DNA from: Bacteroidota bacterium
GTDB taxonomy: Bacteria; Bacteroidota; Bacteroidia; Bacteroidales; UBA10428
Direction: 5' to 3'
Assembly (NCBI GenBank): GCA_016699695.1
Contig: CP065006.1
Coordinates: forward strand, 2,480,001-2,544,000
DNA: 64,000 nt
Shown here in pieces: positions 1 to 9,081 of this stretch. Position 1 is the stretch's first letter; each line of letters opens with the position of its first letter. Below the pieces are notes generated by a model. It made no database searches, was not told where the DNA came from, and was given only the letters and a program-made list of their open reading frames with translations. Both the position numbers and the translations under genes were made by a program.

Positions 1-656
1 ACCATGCCTTCGGATTGAGATGCAAAATTAAAACTACGCACCAGCATGGCATCCACCGTATTGTTTTCCGAAGCAAATAGCTCGTATTGTTCAGTTTCGC
101 CCATTTTACCGCCTACAAAAACAAAAAATTTCCCCGATTTAGCGCTATGATAAAGCGCTATGCCATAAACTTCGCCAACTTTCGAAATAATTTTTCGTGC
201 AGTTGCATTGATAAGTGCTCCTGTCAGGGCATCGATGCTATGAATTTCGATACTGTTGTCACTGCGGTTGGTGGCTGCTACAATATCAATTTTGCGTCCA
301 TCGGAGAGGGGAAAGTCATAGCGAAGGTCTATATTGTTTACCAGGCCTACCGGGTAATAGTACAATTCTTTACCCGAAAGGTCATAAACGTTTATTCCGC
401 CTTTTTTATTGGTTCCGATTACCAGGCTTTTAGCTGGGTCTTCGCGGTTGTACCAAATGGCAGGGTCGTCGGCAGCATCTTCGTCAAGCAAGGCTATTAC
501 AGGGTCTGTTTCGATTGTGGCATTTACTGATGAGTCATTTTGCACATGGCTGGTTTTTGGGCTGAATGGATTTTTTACACAACTAGTAACCATTATACCT
601 GCAGCACAAAGCAGGGAAAGGAAAGATAGACGGCTGGAAAGTGGTAGTTGAATCAT
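1..656 (-). CDS. Beta-propeller 3-phytase, lipoprotein (partial, 3' end outside window)
   Basis: Open from an ATG at 656 (minus) through the left edge, so only the first 218 codons are present. The N-terminus is a lipoprotein signal with a lipobox ending VTSC (Cys26). Residues 59-68 read EDAADDPAIW and residues 81-98 GTNKKGGINVYDLSGKEL, the first-blade signature of beta-propeller phytases, whose acidic residues bind Ca2+. The family hydrolyses phytate to lower inositol phosphates and phosphate, here presumably tethered to an outer-membrane or surface site. It starts 28 bases after the stop of the TonB-dependent receptor on the same strand, so the two are probably co-transcribed. The family call is firm; surface localisation is inferred from the lipobox. 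Confidence 0.88.
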   Translation of the reverse strand, partial: MIQLPLSSRLSFLSLLCAAGIMVTSCVKNPFSPKTSHVQNDSSVNATIETDPVIALLDEDAADDPAIWYNREDPAKSLVIGTNKKGGINVYDLSGKELYYYPVGLVNNIDLRYDFPLSDGRKIDIVAATNRSDNSIEIHSIDALTGALINATARKIISKVGEVYGIALYHSAKSGKFFVFVGGKMGETEQYELFASENNTVDAMLVRSFNFASQSEGM

Positions 657-684
657 TGTATAAAATTTTCTGGTTTAAAGTTAA

Positions 685-3585
685 TTATTTCATGCTAAGT
701 CTTATGCCTATTCGAAACCACCAGGAGTAATACTCCTGTTTAAGCATGCGGTTTGCCTCGGGTTTACCTAAGTAATATTTTAAGGGTGCATTGGTCAGGT
801 TTTTAACATCGGAAAATACTTTCAGGTTGTTGGTGATGGCATAGCTGGCATTGGCGTCCAGTTGCAGGGAAGGGGCATAGTATTCGTCGAGGTCTTTGTC
901 CATGCCAAGGGTAACAATAAAATCGTCGGAGTAGTTCAATGCCAGCTTTAGATAGAGTTTTTTCGACTCGTAAAAAATGGCGGCATTGGCTGTGTGTTTC
1001 GCCTGCCCCGGTAGTGTAATCTTTTCTTCACCCGGAAGGGTATCGAGGCTGGCTATTAGGTCTGAGCTTAATATTGGAACATAAGAAAAATCGTTACCAC
1101 TAAGCCTTTTTCCGATGTAGGCTTCGGAATAAGTATAAGTGTAATTAAGGTATAGACCCAGGTTTTTTAATACTGAAGGCAGAAAAGTTAATTTAAACTG
1201 GCTTAATACCTCTGCACCATAAACGAAAGCGCGTTTTCCGTTTCGTGAAACCTCGGTACGAATGCGCGGAAAATTACCATAGGCGGGATCTCCGGCACGG
1301 GTATAAAGGCGGTAATAGTAGATGTAATCATCAATTTTTTTGTAGAAGATACCCCCGCTGATCATGCTGTTATTTTTACCGTATCTTTCTGCAAGCAGGT
1401 CCAGGTTTATGGCTTGTGGAAATTTTAGGTCGGCATTACCAAGTTTTAGTTTATCGCTTTCTTCATTTTTATGGGGAATCACATCTTCAAAATTTGGTCT
1501 CGAAAAGGTACGCGTGGCAGCAGCCCTGAAATTAGTACGTTCGTTAAGAGTGTATTTTAGTTGAACCTGAGGCAATAAAAACTGGTGGGTGCGGCTATCG
1601 GTTGAATCGCTGAGACTTACGAAGTTTCCCCTGCGGTCTTTGATAACCTGGTTACCCTTGTAGTAAATTTTGGTATACTCATACCGCAATCCGGCCAGCA
1701 GCATAAATTTGTGTATATCGTGCCGCACCATTCCATAGGCAGCATAAATGTCTTCTGTGGCAAAATAGTCTTCGCCAAAAGTATTGTCTTTGGTATCGGT
1801 TTTATTCAAGTAGAAATGCTGTGGGTAGTATTCGTAAAAATCGCGGGTTTCCTGAGGCCCTGGTGTCCAGTCGACTGTATAGCCATGATTGAGCAGGTTG
1901 TTTTCGACAAAGCCATCGTATAGCTCGGGCAACAAGGAATCAGGGGCTGTGCCCGTGTGCCCTGGTACATTTTCCGAATTATACTGAGTATAGATCTGGG
2001 TGTTATAATCTCTTTCTTTTTCTTTGAGTCTTAACCTGCCACCAAATTTAAGATACGATAAGCCACGGGAGTTGCTGTAGGGAATAGTGATATTTATCTT
2101 GGCTGCTTTGTTTTTATCTGTAACAAGGAGCTTTTCCTGGCGCATTTCATCCATCTCATATTCTGCATAGTTTGTTGCATTGGAGGCATTGTTGCTATCC
2201 GGAAAGGATACTACCGGCCAGTCGGGATCGCTTACGTCAATTTTCATAAATATAGCCTGTCCGGGGTTGCTAAAAGCAATTTCCATTCGGTTGGGCTCCG
2301 CTTCCTTGGCCACAGAATAAGATACTTCGTAATCGAGTTTAATCAAGCCCAATTTCTGCTCCCCGCCCAGGTTCAAAGTGCTAATGGTTTGGTTTTTAAT
2401 ACGGTCTTTCAGGTCTCTTTCTATTCCGCCATACAAGTAATAGGTTTCCGAAACAGCATCGTCGAGGGTATAAATAACCCTTCGGCGGGTTTCATTGTCC
2501 ATAAACTGGTTGTACATTCCCCGGATGTATAGTTTCGATTTTTCGTTAAACTGGTAATCGAGCGATGAGCTAACACCCACGCGCTCGCGAGTTATGGCGT
2601 AGTGCCTGAGCTGGAATTCGGTATATTGAACATGGTAATTATCAGCACCTTCTTCCTGCGAAGCGGAACCAAAGAATGGTCCTTTTCTGTACTCAAATTC
2701 CATGTTATCGGCACCCTGGTTATTGAGATAATAGTTGGCGTTGATGTTAAAGCCAAGCTTGCCCGATCGCTGGCCAAAAGAAAACTGCCCCTGATAATTG
2801 GTTGTTCCCCGTAAGTCGGAATAGCCACCCGAAACAAGGGCATTTATTTCGGGAGTTTCGCTTTTGGCCGTTTTAGTGATAATGTTTACCGAACCGCCAA
2901 TGCCATCGGCATCCATATCGGGGGTAAGTACCTTATTGACTTCAATCGATTCGATCTGGTCGGAGGCAATGACATCGAGACCTACGTACCTTACATTACC
3001 TTCCGGCGAGGGTATCTGTTCACCATTGACATTAAAATTGGTGTATTCGGGAGGTGTGCCACGCAGTTGTATAAAGCGTCCTTCGCCTTTGTCGCGCTGA
3101 AGACTGATACCTGGAATTCTTTGTAGTGTTTCAGCAGCATTTAAATCCGGAAATTGTTCGATTTGTTCTGATGAAATGATGTTTTTTATGTTTTCGGCGT
3201 TCTGCTGGTCCACGCGGGCCTTTACCTGTCCTTTGGCAAGCCCGGTAACTTCTACGGCTTCTATTTGCCGGGTTATGGGTTCAAGCTTAATTTCAATTCT
3301 CTGAACCCCTTGTTTTAGCTCATATTCCATGGGCTCGTAGCCAATGTAAGTAATTCGCAACAGCTGTCCCTCTTTGGGGTTGCCCAGGAGTTTAAAATTA
3401 CCTTCCATGTCGGTGATGGTCGATAATTTGTCTGGTGCCCCCACCATTTGAATGCTGGCTCCGGGCAGCGATTCGCCAGTTTTACTGTCGGTGACTTTGC
3501 CGGTTTTTGGTATTGTAGATTGTGCATTTGCTAAAAATGGAAAAGCAAAGAAACACAGAAGTGCGAAAGGAATAAAATAGCGCAT
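685..3585 (-). CDS. TonB-dependent outer-membrane receptor, phytase-linked
   Basis: 966 residues. A Sec signal peptide ends near ANAQS (about 21); a carboxypeptidase-D regulatory-like beta-sandwich follows at about 25-110 (GKVTDSKTGESLPGASIQM), then the TonB plug at about 125-240 (IISSEQIEQFPDLNAAETLQ, later VNIITKTAK), then a long aromatic-rich beta-barrel to the C-terminus. Family knowledge: such receptors import scarce ligands across the outer membrane using TonB-ExbBD energy. There is no SusD-like partner nearby. The phytase immediately downstream suggests a phosphate-rich organic ligand such as inositol phosphates, but the substrate is inferred from context only. Gene length is normal and no break is seen. 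Confidence 0.93.
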   Translation of the reverse strand: MRYFIPFALLCFFAFPFLANAQSTIPKTGKVTDSKTGESLPGASIQMVGAPDKLSTITDMEGNFKLLGNPKEGQLLRITYIGYEPMEYELKQGVQRIEIKLEPITRQIEAVEVTGLAKGQVKARVDQQNAENIKNIISSEQIEQFPDLNAAETLQRIPGISLQRDKGEGRFIQLRGTPPEYTNFNVNGEQIPSPEGNVRYVGLDVIASDQIESIEVNKVLTPDMDADGIGGSVNIITKTAKSETPEINALVSGGYSDLRGTTNYQGQFSFGQRSGKLGFNINANYYLNNQGADNMEFEYRKGPFFGSASQEEGADNYHVQYTEFQLRHYAITRERVGVSSSLDYQFNEKSKLYIRGMYNQFMDNETRRRVIYTLDDAVSETYYLYGGIERDLKDRIKNQTISTLNLGGEQKLGLIKLDYEVSYSVAKEAEPNRMEIAFSNPGQAIFMKIDVSDPDWPVVSFPDSNNASNATNYAEYEMDEMRQEKLLVTDKNKAAKINITIPYSNSRGLSYLKFGGRLRLKEKERDYNTQIYTQYNSENVPGHTGTAPDSLLPELYDGFVENNLLNHGYTVDWTPGPQETRDFYEYYPQHFYLNKTDTKDNTFGEDYFATEDIYAAYGMVRHDIHKFMLLAGLRYEYTKIYYKGNQVIKDRRGNFVSLSDSTDSRTHQFLLPQVQLKYTLNERTNFRAAATRTFSRPNFEDVIPHKNEESDKLKLGNADLKFPQAINLDLLAERYGKNNSMISGGIFYKKIDDYIYYYRLYTRAGDPAYGNFPRIRTEVSRNGKRAFVYGAEVLSQFKLTFLPSVLKNLGLYLNYTYTYSEAYIGKRLSGNDFSYVPILSSDLIASLDTLPGEEKITLPGQAKHTANAAIFYESKKLYLKLALNYSDDFIVTLGMDKDLDEYYAPSLQLDANASYAITNNLKVFSDVKNLTNAPLKYYLGKPEANRMLKQEYYSWWFRIGIRLSMK

Positions 3586-3619
3586 TTTATTTGAAGTCGG
3601 TATGTAGAAAGAAAAAAGA

Positions 3620-3679
3620 AAATGTTTCCCAAAAGCGCAACCTACCCATTTAGTAGGTCTGAACTATCGGGAAACATTT
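3620..3679 (-). terminator. Nested hairpin between T9SS gene and receptor gene
   Basis: An outer perfect 11-bp stem (3620-3630 with 3669-3679) encloses an inner 6-bp stem (3640-3645 with 3653-3658, 7-nt loop). On the minus strand the outer stem is followed by a T-rich run, as in an intrinsic terminator, yet it lies inside the presumed operon, 34 bases before the receptor start. It may be an attenuator or a partial terminator that lowers receptor expression relative to the first gene. Confidence 0.5.
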
Positions 3680-3689
3680 ATGTAATAGA

Positions 3690-4730
3690 TTATTTTACAA
3701 TAAAACGAACAGTTTTAGTTTGATTATTTACCTGCAATTGCACCAGGTAAAGTCCTGCAGATAATTGGTTCACATCGATTGCGGTGCCACTCAGAAGCGA
3801 GATTGATGAAAGATCCATTACCATTTGGCCATTCGAGTTGTATACCTGACCTTTTTGTGAATAAGAACCTTCGAAGCTGATTACAATCTGGCCATTTGTT
3901 ACCACACTTGGGTATACGCTCAAATTGTCCACGTTATTAGACTCCTCTACTGATGTAGAATATCCGTTGTAATATACAATCAGGCGGGGAGCTCTCTCAG
4001 GATGATTTTGTCCATCGCCCGGAGTGCCGTTTGCATCTTCATCTTCCGGATCGGAAATGTTTTCGTATGATTCCATCTCACGTGCATTTTCCACGTCGCT
4101 TACACCCTGGTTTTCTCCAGCCAACACAAAAGCAATAGCATTGCCTGAGCTCCATCCCGAACGGTCAACAATTTCCTGAACGACACTTTTAAGGTCAGGA
4201 GTGCTATAAGCTTCCCATAATTGCCATTCCTCGGCAACAACCCAATCTACCTGGGCGGCGGTGGCAGCGCGGTCGGTAATAAGGCTGTCCTCAGAAAAGG
4301 TAATGGCATTGTCGGTATCGTCGGCATAGATAGTGACATTGGCCACATCGTCTTCGAGTTTGGCTTCGTGCGAGTAAACGATAATAAATGCCGAATCGAT
4401 GGTGGCACCCTGCGGAATTGTAATGTTCTGGAAGCGAAGACCCATCGTTAAAATGTTTTCGTCACCTTCCTGGCCTTCCCAACCTGCATCAAGGTCATCG
4501 TCGTAAAGAGCGTCAATTTCATCATTTTCCTGCTCGGCATCGTCCGAAGAAAGGGCAAAGGATACCACAATAGTGTCGATGACATTTCCTTCTCCATCTT
4601 CTACAAAGAGTGAGTCTGTTACTACATCGCCGGTGGCAATAATGCTTACATCAACCATGCCCTGGCCGTTGGCATTGATTCCAAGGCCGGCCAGGAAGCT
4701 TGTAAATAGAATAAGTAATAGTTTTTTCAT
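3690..4730 (-). CDS. Exported protein with T9SS type A sorting domain
   Basis: 346 residues. A Sec signal peptide (MKKLLLILFTSFLAG, cleavage near ANGQG) is followed by an acidic domain of about 230 residues resembling DNRLRE-type beta-sandwich modules (TIPQGATIDSAFIIVYSHEA; RSGWSSGNAIAFVLAG). The C-terminal ~80 residues have the T9SS type A pattern (NLSVYPSVVTNG, then SAGLYLVQLQ, ending TVRFIVK). That domain directs export across the outer membrane and surface attachment. It is the first gene of the receptor-phytase set on the minus strand, so a cell-surface role in phosphorus scavenging is plausible but unproven. No catalytic motif was recognised. Confidence 0.8.
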   Translation of the reverse strand: MKKLLLILFTSFLAGLGINANGQGMVDVSIIATGDVVTDSLFVEDGEGNVIDTIVVSFALSSDDAEQENDEIDALYDDDLDAGWEGQEGDENILTMGLRFQNITIPQGATIDSAFIIVYSHEAKLEDDVANVTIYADDTDNAITFSEDSLITDRAATAAQVDWVVAEEWQLWEAYSTPDLKSVVQEIVDRSGWSSGNAIAFVLAGENQGVSDVENAREMESYENISDPEDEDANGTPGDGQNHPERAPRLIVYYNGYSTSVEESNNVDNLSVYPSVVTNGQIVISFEGSYSQKGQVYNSNGQMVMDLSSISLLSGTAIDVNQLSAGLYLVQLQVNNQTKTVRFIVK

Positions 4731-4972
4731 GTGTTAAAATTTTTTGGGTGTAATGTTTGTTTAATTCTCTTTGCAAAATAGGGCTATTGGATTTTCATAA
4801 GCCATAGTAAGAATGACTATTCCTCTTCCTTCATAAATCTAATCTACAGTATATGAATACTATACAAAGTGAGCATGCGGATTTCTTAATTAAAACTTAA
4901 CGAAAGATTCACTTAGAGTTCCCATGTTTTCTTTTCAACTGAATTACTTTTCGACTTTTAACAGGATAAACT

Positions 4973-5611
4973 GTGTACAGAGTAATTATTGCCGACGATC
5001 ATGCTGTGGTGTGCACTGGTCTAAAACTCATCTTTAATCAAACCATCGACCTTCGATTGGCTGAACAGGCACGCAATGGCGACGAACTGCTTTGCAAGCT
5101 CAAAGCATCGGTCTACGATCTGGTTATTCTCGATATTTCCATGCCGGGAAAAGATGCGTTGGATACCTTGAAAGAGATTAAGAGCACTTACCCTTCACTT
5201 CCGGTTGTAATCTTCACCATGAATCCGGATGAGTCGTTTGCGGCGCGCATGTTTACCAACGGTGCTTCGGCCTATGTAAATAAAGAAACCCAGCCTGAGC
5301 AAATTATATCCATTATCAGGCACATTCTGTGCGGAGGGAAGTACATCACATCTAAGCAGAATGCACTTTTGGAAAATTATACAGGCCATTTAAACACCTT
5401 CCGACAGACAGCCCATAATCTTTTAACCGACCGCGAGTACCAAGTATTGCATCTTCTGGTTCAGGGCATTAAAAAGAGCGATATCGCCAGCAGTTTATCG
5501 GTAAGTAAGAATACCATAAGCAATCACCGAAACAGTATCATGAAAAAATTGAGCATTTCGAGCAATTCAGAACTTACCCGTTATGCCATTCAACATGGTT
5601 TATTAAGCTAA
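4973..5611 (+). CDS. LuxR/NarL-family response regulator
   Basis: 212 residues from a GTG start with AGGA a few bases upstream. The receiver domain (1-120) has the acidic pair D8-D9, phospho-acceptor D54 (VILDISMPG) and the conserved lysine in YVNKET. The C-terminal HTH (about 145-212) reads LTDREYQVLHLLVQG then NTISNHRNSIMKKL, the LuxR-type DNA-binding helix-turn-helix. The stop is one base before the kinase gene start, so the two form a tight two-gene operon and surely a cognate pair. The gene is divergent from the receptor/phytase operon across a 242-bp spacer, so control of that operon is possible but not shown. Confidence 0.92.
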   Translation: MYRVIIADDHAVVCTGLKLIFNQTIDLRLAEQARNGDELLCKLKASVYDLVILDISMPGKDALDTLKEIKSTYPSLPVVIFTMNPDESFAARMFTNGASAYVNKETQPEQIISIIRHILCGGKYITSKQNALLENYTGHLNTFRQTAHNLLTDREYQVLHLLVQGIKKSDIASSLSVSKNTISNHRNSIMKKLSISSNSELTRYAIQHGLLS

Positions 5612-5612
5612 T

Positions 5613-7847
5613 ATGAGAAGAGACTTCTATATAGCTGAAAGTGCGAAAGTAGCTTTCTTGTTTCTTTTTATTAGTCTTTTTACTGCTGAAGCTCAGGAAG
5701 GAAATGGAGAGAAACAGGAAATGGAGTTAAATCCGGTCGTGCTGTCTCCAAGTCAATCCAACGCGCAGGTAAGCCTCAGAGCAATTGATAATTTCTCAGA
5801 TTTGCCTGATTATTTTCCCAGGGTTAGTAATGCCGAGCTCAATCTCCAGGAACAAAAACTTGACGAAGCAATCCGCACAAACAATTCATACGAAATTGCG
5901 CAAATTAGCCTGGTGATTGGAGAAATTGTTTACAACAGGGGGCAATATCAGTTAGCCCTAAAATATTTCCTCGAAGCCAACACCATTGGGTTGCAATACC
6001 GCTATCCGGAATTGGAAAGCAAAGCCAAGAACCTCATAGGGAAGTATTACCATACCGTGGGTAACTTCAACGAAGCACTTGATTATTACGAGGGCGCTCT
6101 TAAAATTGCCAAAAAAATACACGATACGGTTCAAATGATTAGTTTGTATAACAATATAGGCAATCATTTTACCGATAATGGCGAAATGATGAATGGTCTT
6201 CATTATTGTTTAAAGGCCTATAGCATTCAGCAAGAAAGCATTATTGATCAGGCGTCATTTTCTACTACCTGCAACCATTTAGGTAATATTTATGCCGCGC
6301 TGAATGATTTTGAAAATTCAATGTATTACCATCATAAAGCCTTAAATACCAGGCGAATTTTACAATACGACGAAGGCGTTGGTAAATCTTACCTGAACTT
6401 AAGTAAAATGCATTATCAGCAAAATCAGTTCGATAGTTCGGAGTACTATGTAAGGGAAGCATTAATCTTGTTTAACAAAGTGGGATATGCCAAGGGTACC
6501 ATCAAGGGGCTCCTTCATATTGGATTGCTGCAGCAAAAGAAAGGGCTTTTAAATGAAGCGGAAGACTCGTGGATAAAGAGTAAAAGTCTTTCGGAGAATA
6601 TTGGCTATACGAAGGGAATTCTGCAGGCTCAGTTGAACCTGGCGGGTTTATACAAACAAAAAAAAGAATATTCGCGTGCTGTGGAGAATTATCATTCCTG
6701 TCTGGAAAAAGCCAAAGAACACAAAAGCAATCAGGTAATACGCGATTGTTATCTCGGCCTACAGGTTTGTTACGAATACCTGGGCGACTATAAACAATCG
6801 AACGATGCAGGGCTGAAATACATTCAGCTTAGTGACACCTTGCTTCAGGAGGTATACAACCAGCAGATTGCTTCGTTAAAGGCAACCATGGAAAATGAAA
6901 AACAATTAAAGCAGAATGAATTGCTGCGGGCCGAGAACCAGGTGAAAACCCTTCAAATAAAACAAAAGAACCTGGTGATTTTACTATTTCTCATGTGCTT
7001 TTTGCTCATGACGGTGCTGGCTATGGTAAGTTTTTCGCGCTATTCGAAAAAGCACGAGGCCAATAAAATGCTTACCGCACTAAACCAGGAACTTAAAATG
7101 GTAAACCGCGAAAAGGATAAATTCTTTTCAATTATCGCACACGAATTGCGCAATCCACTCTGGTGGGTAAAAAATATCACCGAAACTCTATCAGGCAGCT
7201 TTGATAAAATGACTCATGCCGAACTTTCTGAATCGCTCCGATCACTCGATGAGTCGGCAAGAAATACCTTCTTGCTTATGGATAATCTTTTGAACTGGAC
7301 ACGCACCAAGATGGATATGATTCCATTCCATCCTCAGAATATCGATATCAATAACCTGGTAAGGCAAAATGTACTGCTGTTTCAATCACCCTTAAAACAG
7401 AAAAAAATAGGTTTTCATTTTGAACTTTGCGATAGCGCCCCTGTTTTTGTCGACATAAATTTAATGAATACTGCGCTGCGAAACGTTTTTTCCAATGCCC
7501 TGAAATTTACTCCCAACCATGGTTCCATAGTGATCTCCATCAGGCACGAAGGTAATTTTGTTGTGCTGGATATTCAAGATAGCGGCGTGGGCATCGATGC
7601 CCAGGTGGTAAGTGCCCTTTTCGACGACGACAAACTTTATTCTACCCTCGGTCTTATGCAGGAAAAGGGATCGGGTATCGGGCTAAAACTTTGTAAAGAG
7701 TTTGTAGAGAAAAACAAAGGTACTATCCAAATTAATAGTAAAATTCACAAGGGTACCAGGGTAATAATCAGTTTGCCTGCTTCAGCTATGCCTGCTTCCG
7801 ATGACACAATAAGCTATGCCGAAAACCAGCATGCATTGAGTTATTAG
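5613..7847 (+). CDS. TPR-containing sensor histidine kinase
   Basis: 744 residues. A signal peptide-like N-terminus precedes about eight TPR-like repeats (about 70-420; GNFNEALDYYEGALKIA, then LGNIYAALNDFENSMYYHHK). A coiled coil (420-455), one membrane helix (LVILLFLMCFLLMTVLAMV, about 457-475), a HisKA domain with His510 in FFSIIAHELRNP, and a HATPase domain with N box NVFSNALKFTP and G boxes DIQDSGVGI and GSGIGLKLC follow. The TPR part should lie in the periplasm and sense protein or peptide signals. A HisKA-type kinase paired with a LuxR-type regulator is slightly atypical. The stop lies one base from the stop of the convergent YccF gene. Confidence 0.93.
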   Translation: MRRDFYIAESAKVAFLFLFISLFTAEAQEGNGEKQEMELNPVVLSPSQSNAQVSLRAIDNFSDLPDYFPRVSNAELNLQEQKLDEAIRTNNSYEIAQISLVIGEIVYNRGQYQLALKYFLEANTIGLQYRYPELESKAKNLIGKYYHTVGNFNEALDYYEGALKIAKKIHDTVQMISLYNNIGNHFTDNGEMMNGLHYCLKAYSIQQESIIDQASFSTTCNHLGNIYAALNDFENSMYYHHKALNTRRILQYDEGVGKSYLNLSKMHYQQNQFDSSEYYVREALILFNKVGYAKGTIKGLLHIGLLQQKKGLLNEAEDSWIKSKSLSENIGYTKGILQAQLNLAGLYKQKKEYSRAVENYHSCLEKAKEHKSNQVIRDCYLGLQVCYEYLGDYKQSNDAGLKYIQLSDTLLQEVYNQQIASLKATMENEKQLKQNELLRAENQVKTLQIKQKNLVILLFLMCFLLMTVLAMVSFSRYSKKHEANKMLTALNQELKMVNREKDKFFSIIAHELRNPLWWVKNITETLSGSFDKMTHAELSESLRSLDESARNTFLLMDNLLNWTRTKMDMIPFHPQNIDINNLVRQNVLLFQSPLKQKKIGFHFELCDSAPVFVDINLMNTALRNVFSNALKFTPNHGSIVISIRHEGNFVVLDIQDSGVGIDAQVVSALFDDDKLYSTLGLMQEKGSGIGLKLCKEFVEKNKGTIQINSKIHKGTRVIISLPASAMPASDDTISYAENQHALSY

Positions 7848-7848
7848 C

Positions 7849-8220
7849 TTAAACTACTACTCTTCCGAACGGAGCAATGGCCAGACCTGCCAACTTAAGG
7901 TGCTGACGGGCAAAAGGAAGGCCTATGAGAGTGATGGCAAAAACGAGGGCAAGAACCAGGTGGCTTACAGCTATCCAGAAGCCACCCAATAAAATCCACA
8001 ATACATTAAAAATAATGGCCAGGCAACCCGCAGTGGCAGGACTTTCATGCACATTTCTGCCGAAAGGTGCAAGGGCAAAAAACGCCAGCTTCCATTTCTG
8101 AATGCCGAATGGTATGCCAATAATGGTGAGGCAAAGCAAGAATCCACCCAGGAAGTATAGGAGGAAGAGAATAATTCCTCCACCTAAAATTATCCACAAA
8201 AGGTTGGCAATTAATCGCAT
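7849..8220 (-). CDS. YccF domain-containing inner-membrane protein
   Basis: 123 residues with two homologous halves, each with a hydrophobic segment then a conserved stretch: IIGIPFGIQKWKLAFFALAPFGR and ITLIGLPFARQHLKLAGLAIAPFGR, the internal repeat of the YccF family (two YccF domains). Four membrane segments are predicted by eye. Molecular function of the family is unknown. The gene converges on the histidine kinase with a one-base gap and is divergent from the TIGR02757 gene, whose promoter lies just upstream. Confidence 0.87.
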   Translation of the reverse strand: MRLIANLLWIILGGGIILFLLYFLGGFLLCLTIIGIPFGIQKWKLAFFALAPFGRNVHESPATAGCLAIIFNVLWILLGGFWIAVSHLVLALVFAITLIGLPFARQHLKLAGLAIAPFGRVVV

Positions 8221-8229
8221 GAGACACTC

Positions 8230-8238
8230 TATTTTTGC
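8230..8238 (+). promoter_or_regulatory. Bacteroidota -7 box upstream of the TIGR02757 gene
   Basis: TATTTTTGC matches TAnnTTTG exactly. A GTTG at 8203-8206 could serve as the -33 element (23-base spacing). Predicted transcription start is near 8245, only about 15 bases before the TTG start at 8260, which supports that unusual start codon. Confidence 0.5.
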
Positions 8239-8259
8239 ACAAGTTAATCAAAAACCCCA

Positions 8260-9033
8260 TTGCTCGAAAAGGCTGAAATAAAAGAATTGCTGGAATTGTT
8301 GCACGATCGTTATAATTGTGTGGCATTTATCGAAGAAGATCCTATTTCAGTACCGCATTCTTTTTCAAAAAAAGAGGACATTGAAATAGCGGGTTTTCTT
8401 GCTGCTACCATTGCCTGGGGTCAGCGCAGTCAGATTGTTAAAAATGCAAGGTATTTGATGAATCTGATGGACCAGGCACCTGCTGAATTTGTGTGCGAGG
8501 CTTCTGAAGCAGAACTAAATCGAATCGACTGCTTCTATTACAGAACATTTCAGACTACCGATCTTAGATTTTTCATTCGCACTCTTCGTCTTATTTATCT
8601 GCAGGGCGGACTTGAAAAGATTTTTAACGAAGCATACCAAAAGCAACAAAGGCTTTCGGATGGGTTAATGGCTTTGTACCAGTTTTTTTCTGAAATTCCC
8701 CACGAAGACAGGTCGATGAAACACCTGGCCAACATTCAGGCAGGGTCTTCGGCCAAGCGGCTTAATATGTTTCTTCGCTGGATGATCCGGCATGATAAGC
8801 GTGGAGTGGATTTTGGTATCTGGAAAACCATCCCTGCATCTGCACTTTATCTTCCTCTCGATGTACATTCCGGGCGCACTGCACGTGAATTGCTGCTTCT
8901 GGAACGGAAGCAGAATGACTGGAAGGCGGTATTGGAATTAACCGAAAAGCTCCGGCAATTCGATGCCAATGATCCGGCCAGGTACGATTTTGCACTCTTT
9001 GGTGCGGGAGTCGATAAAAGTATATTGCACTAA
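8260..9033 (+). CDS. TIGR02757 (DUF2400) family protein
   Basis: 257 residues from a TTG start; no ATG exists in frame upstream before the promoter, and a short leader fits. Family hallmarks are FLAATIAWGQRSQIVKNARY near the N-terminus, SSAKRLNMFLRWMIRHD in the middle, and ALYLPLDVHSGRTARELLLL near the C-terminus. The family is common in Bacteroidota and of unknown function; no catalytic residues can be assigned from sequence alone. It is followed, with a 48-base gap, by TrmN6. Confidence 0.85.
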   Translation: MLEKAEIKELLELLHDRYNCVAFIEEDPISVPHSFSKKEDIEIAGFLAATIAWGQRSQIVKNARYLMNLMDQAPAEFVCEASEAELNRIDCFYYRTFQTTDLRFFIRTLRLIYLQGGLEKIFNEAYQKQQRLSDGLMALYQFFSEIPHEDRSMKHLANIQAGSSAKRLNMFLRWMIRHDKRGVDFGIWKTIPASALYLPLDVHSGRTARELLLLERKQNDWKAVLELTEKLRQFDANDPARYDFALFGAGVDKSILH

Positions 9034-9081
9034 TGCGCAATTGGGGATTAGAATAAACTGTTGTGAACTAAAATACAACCT

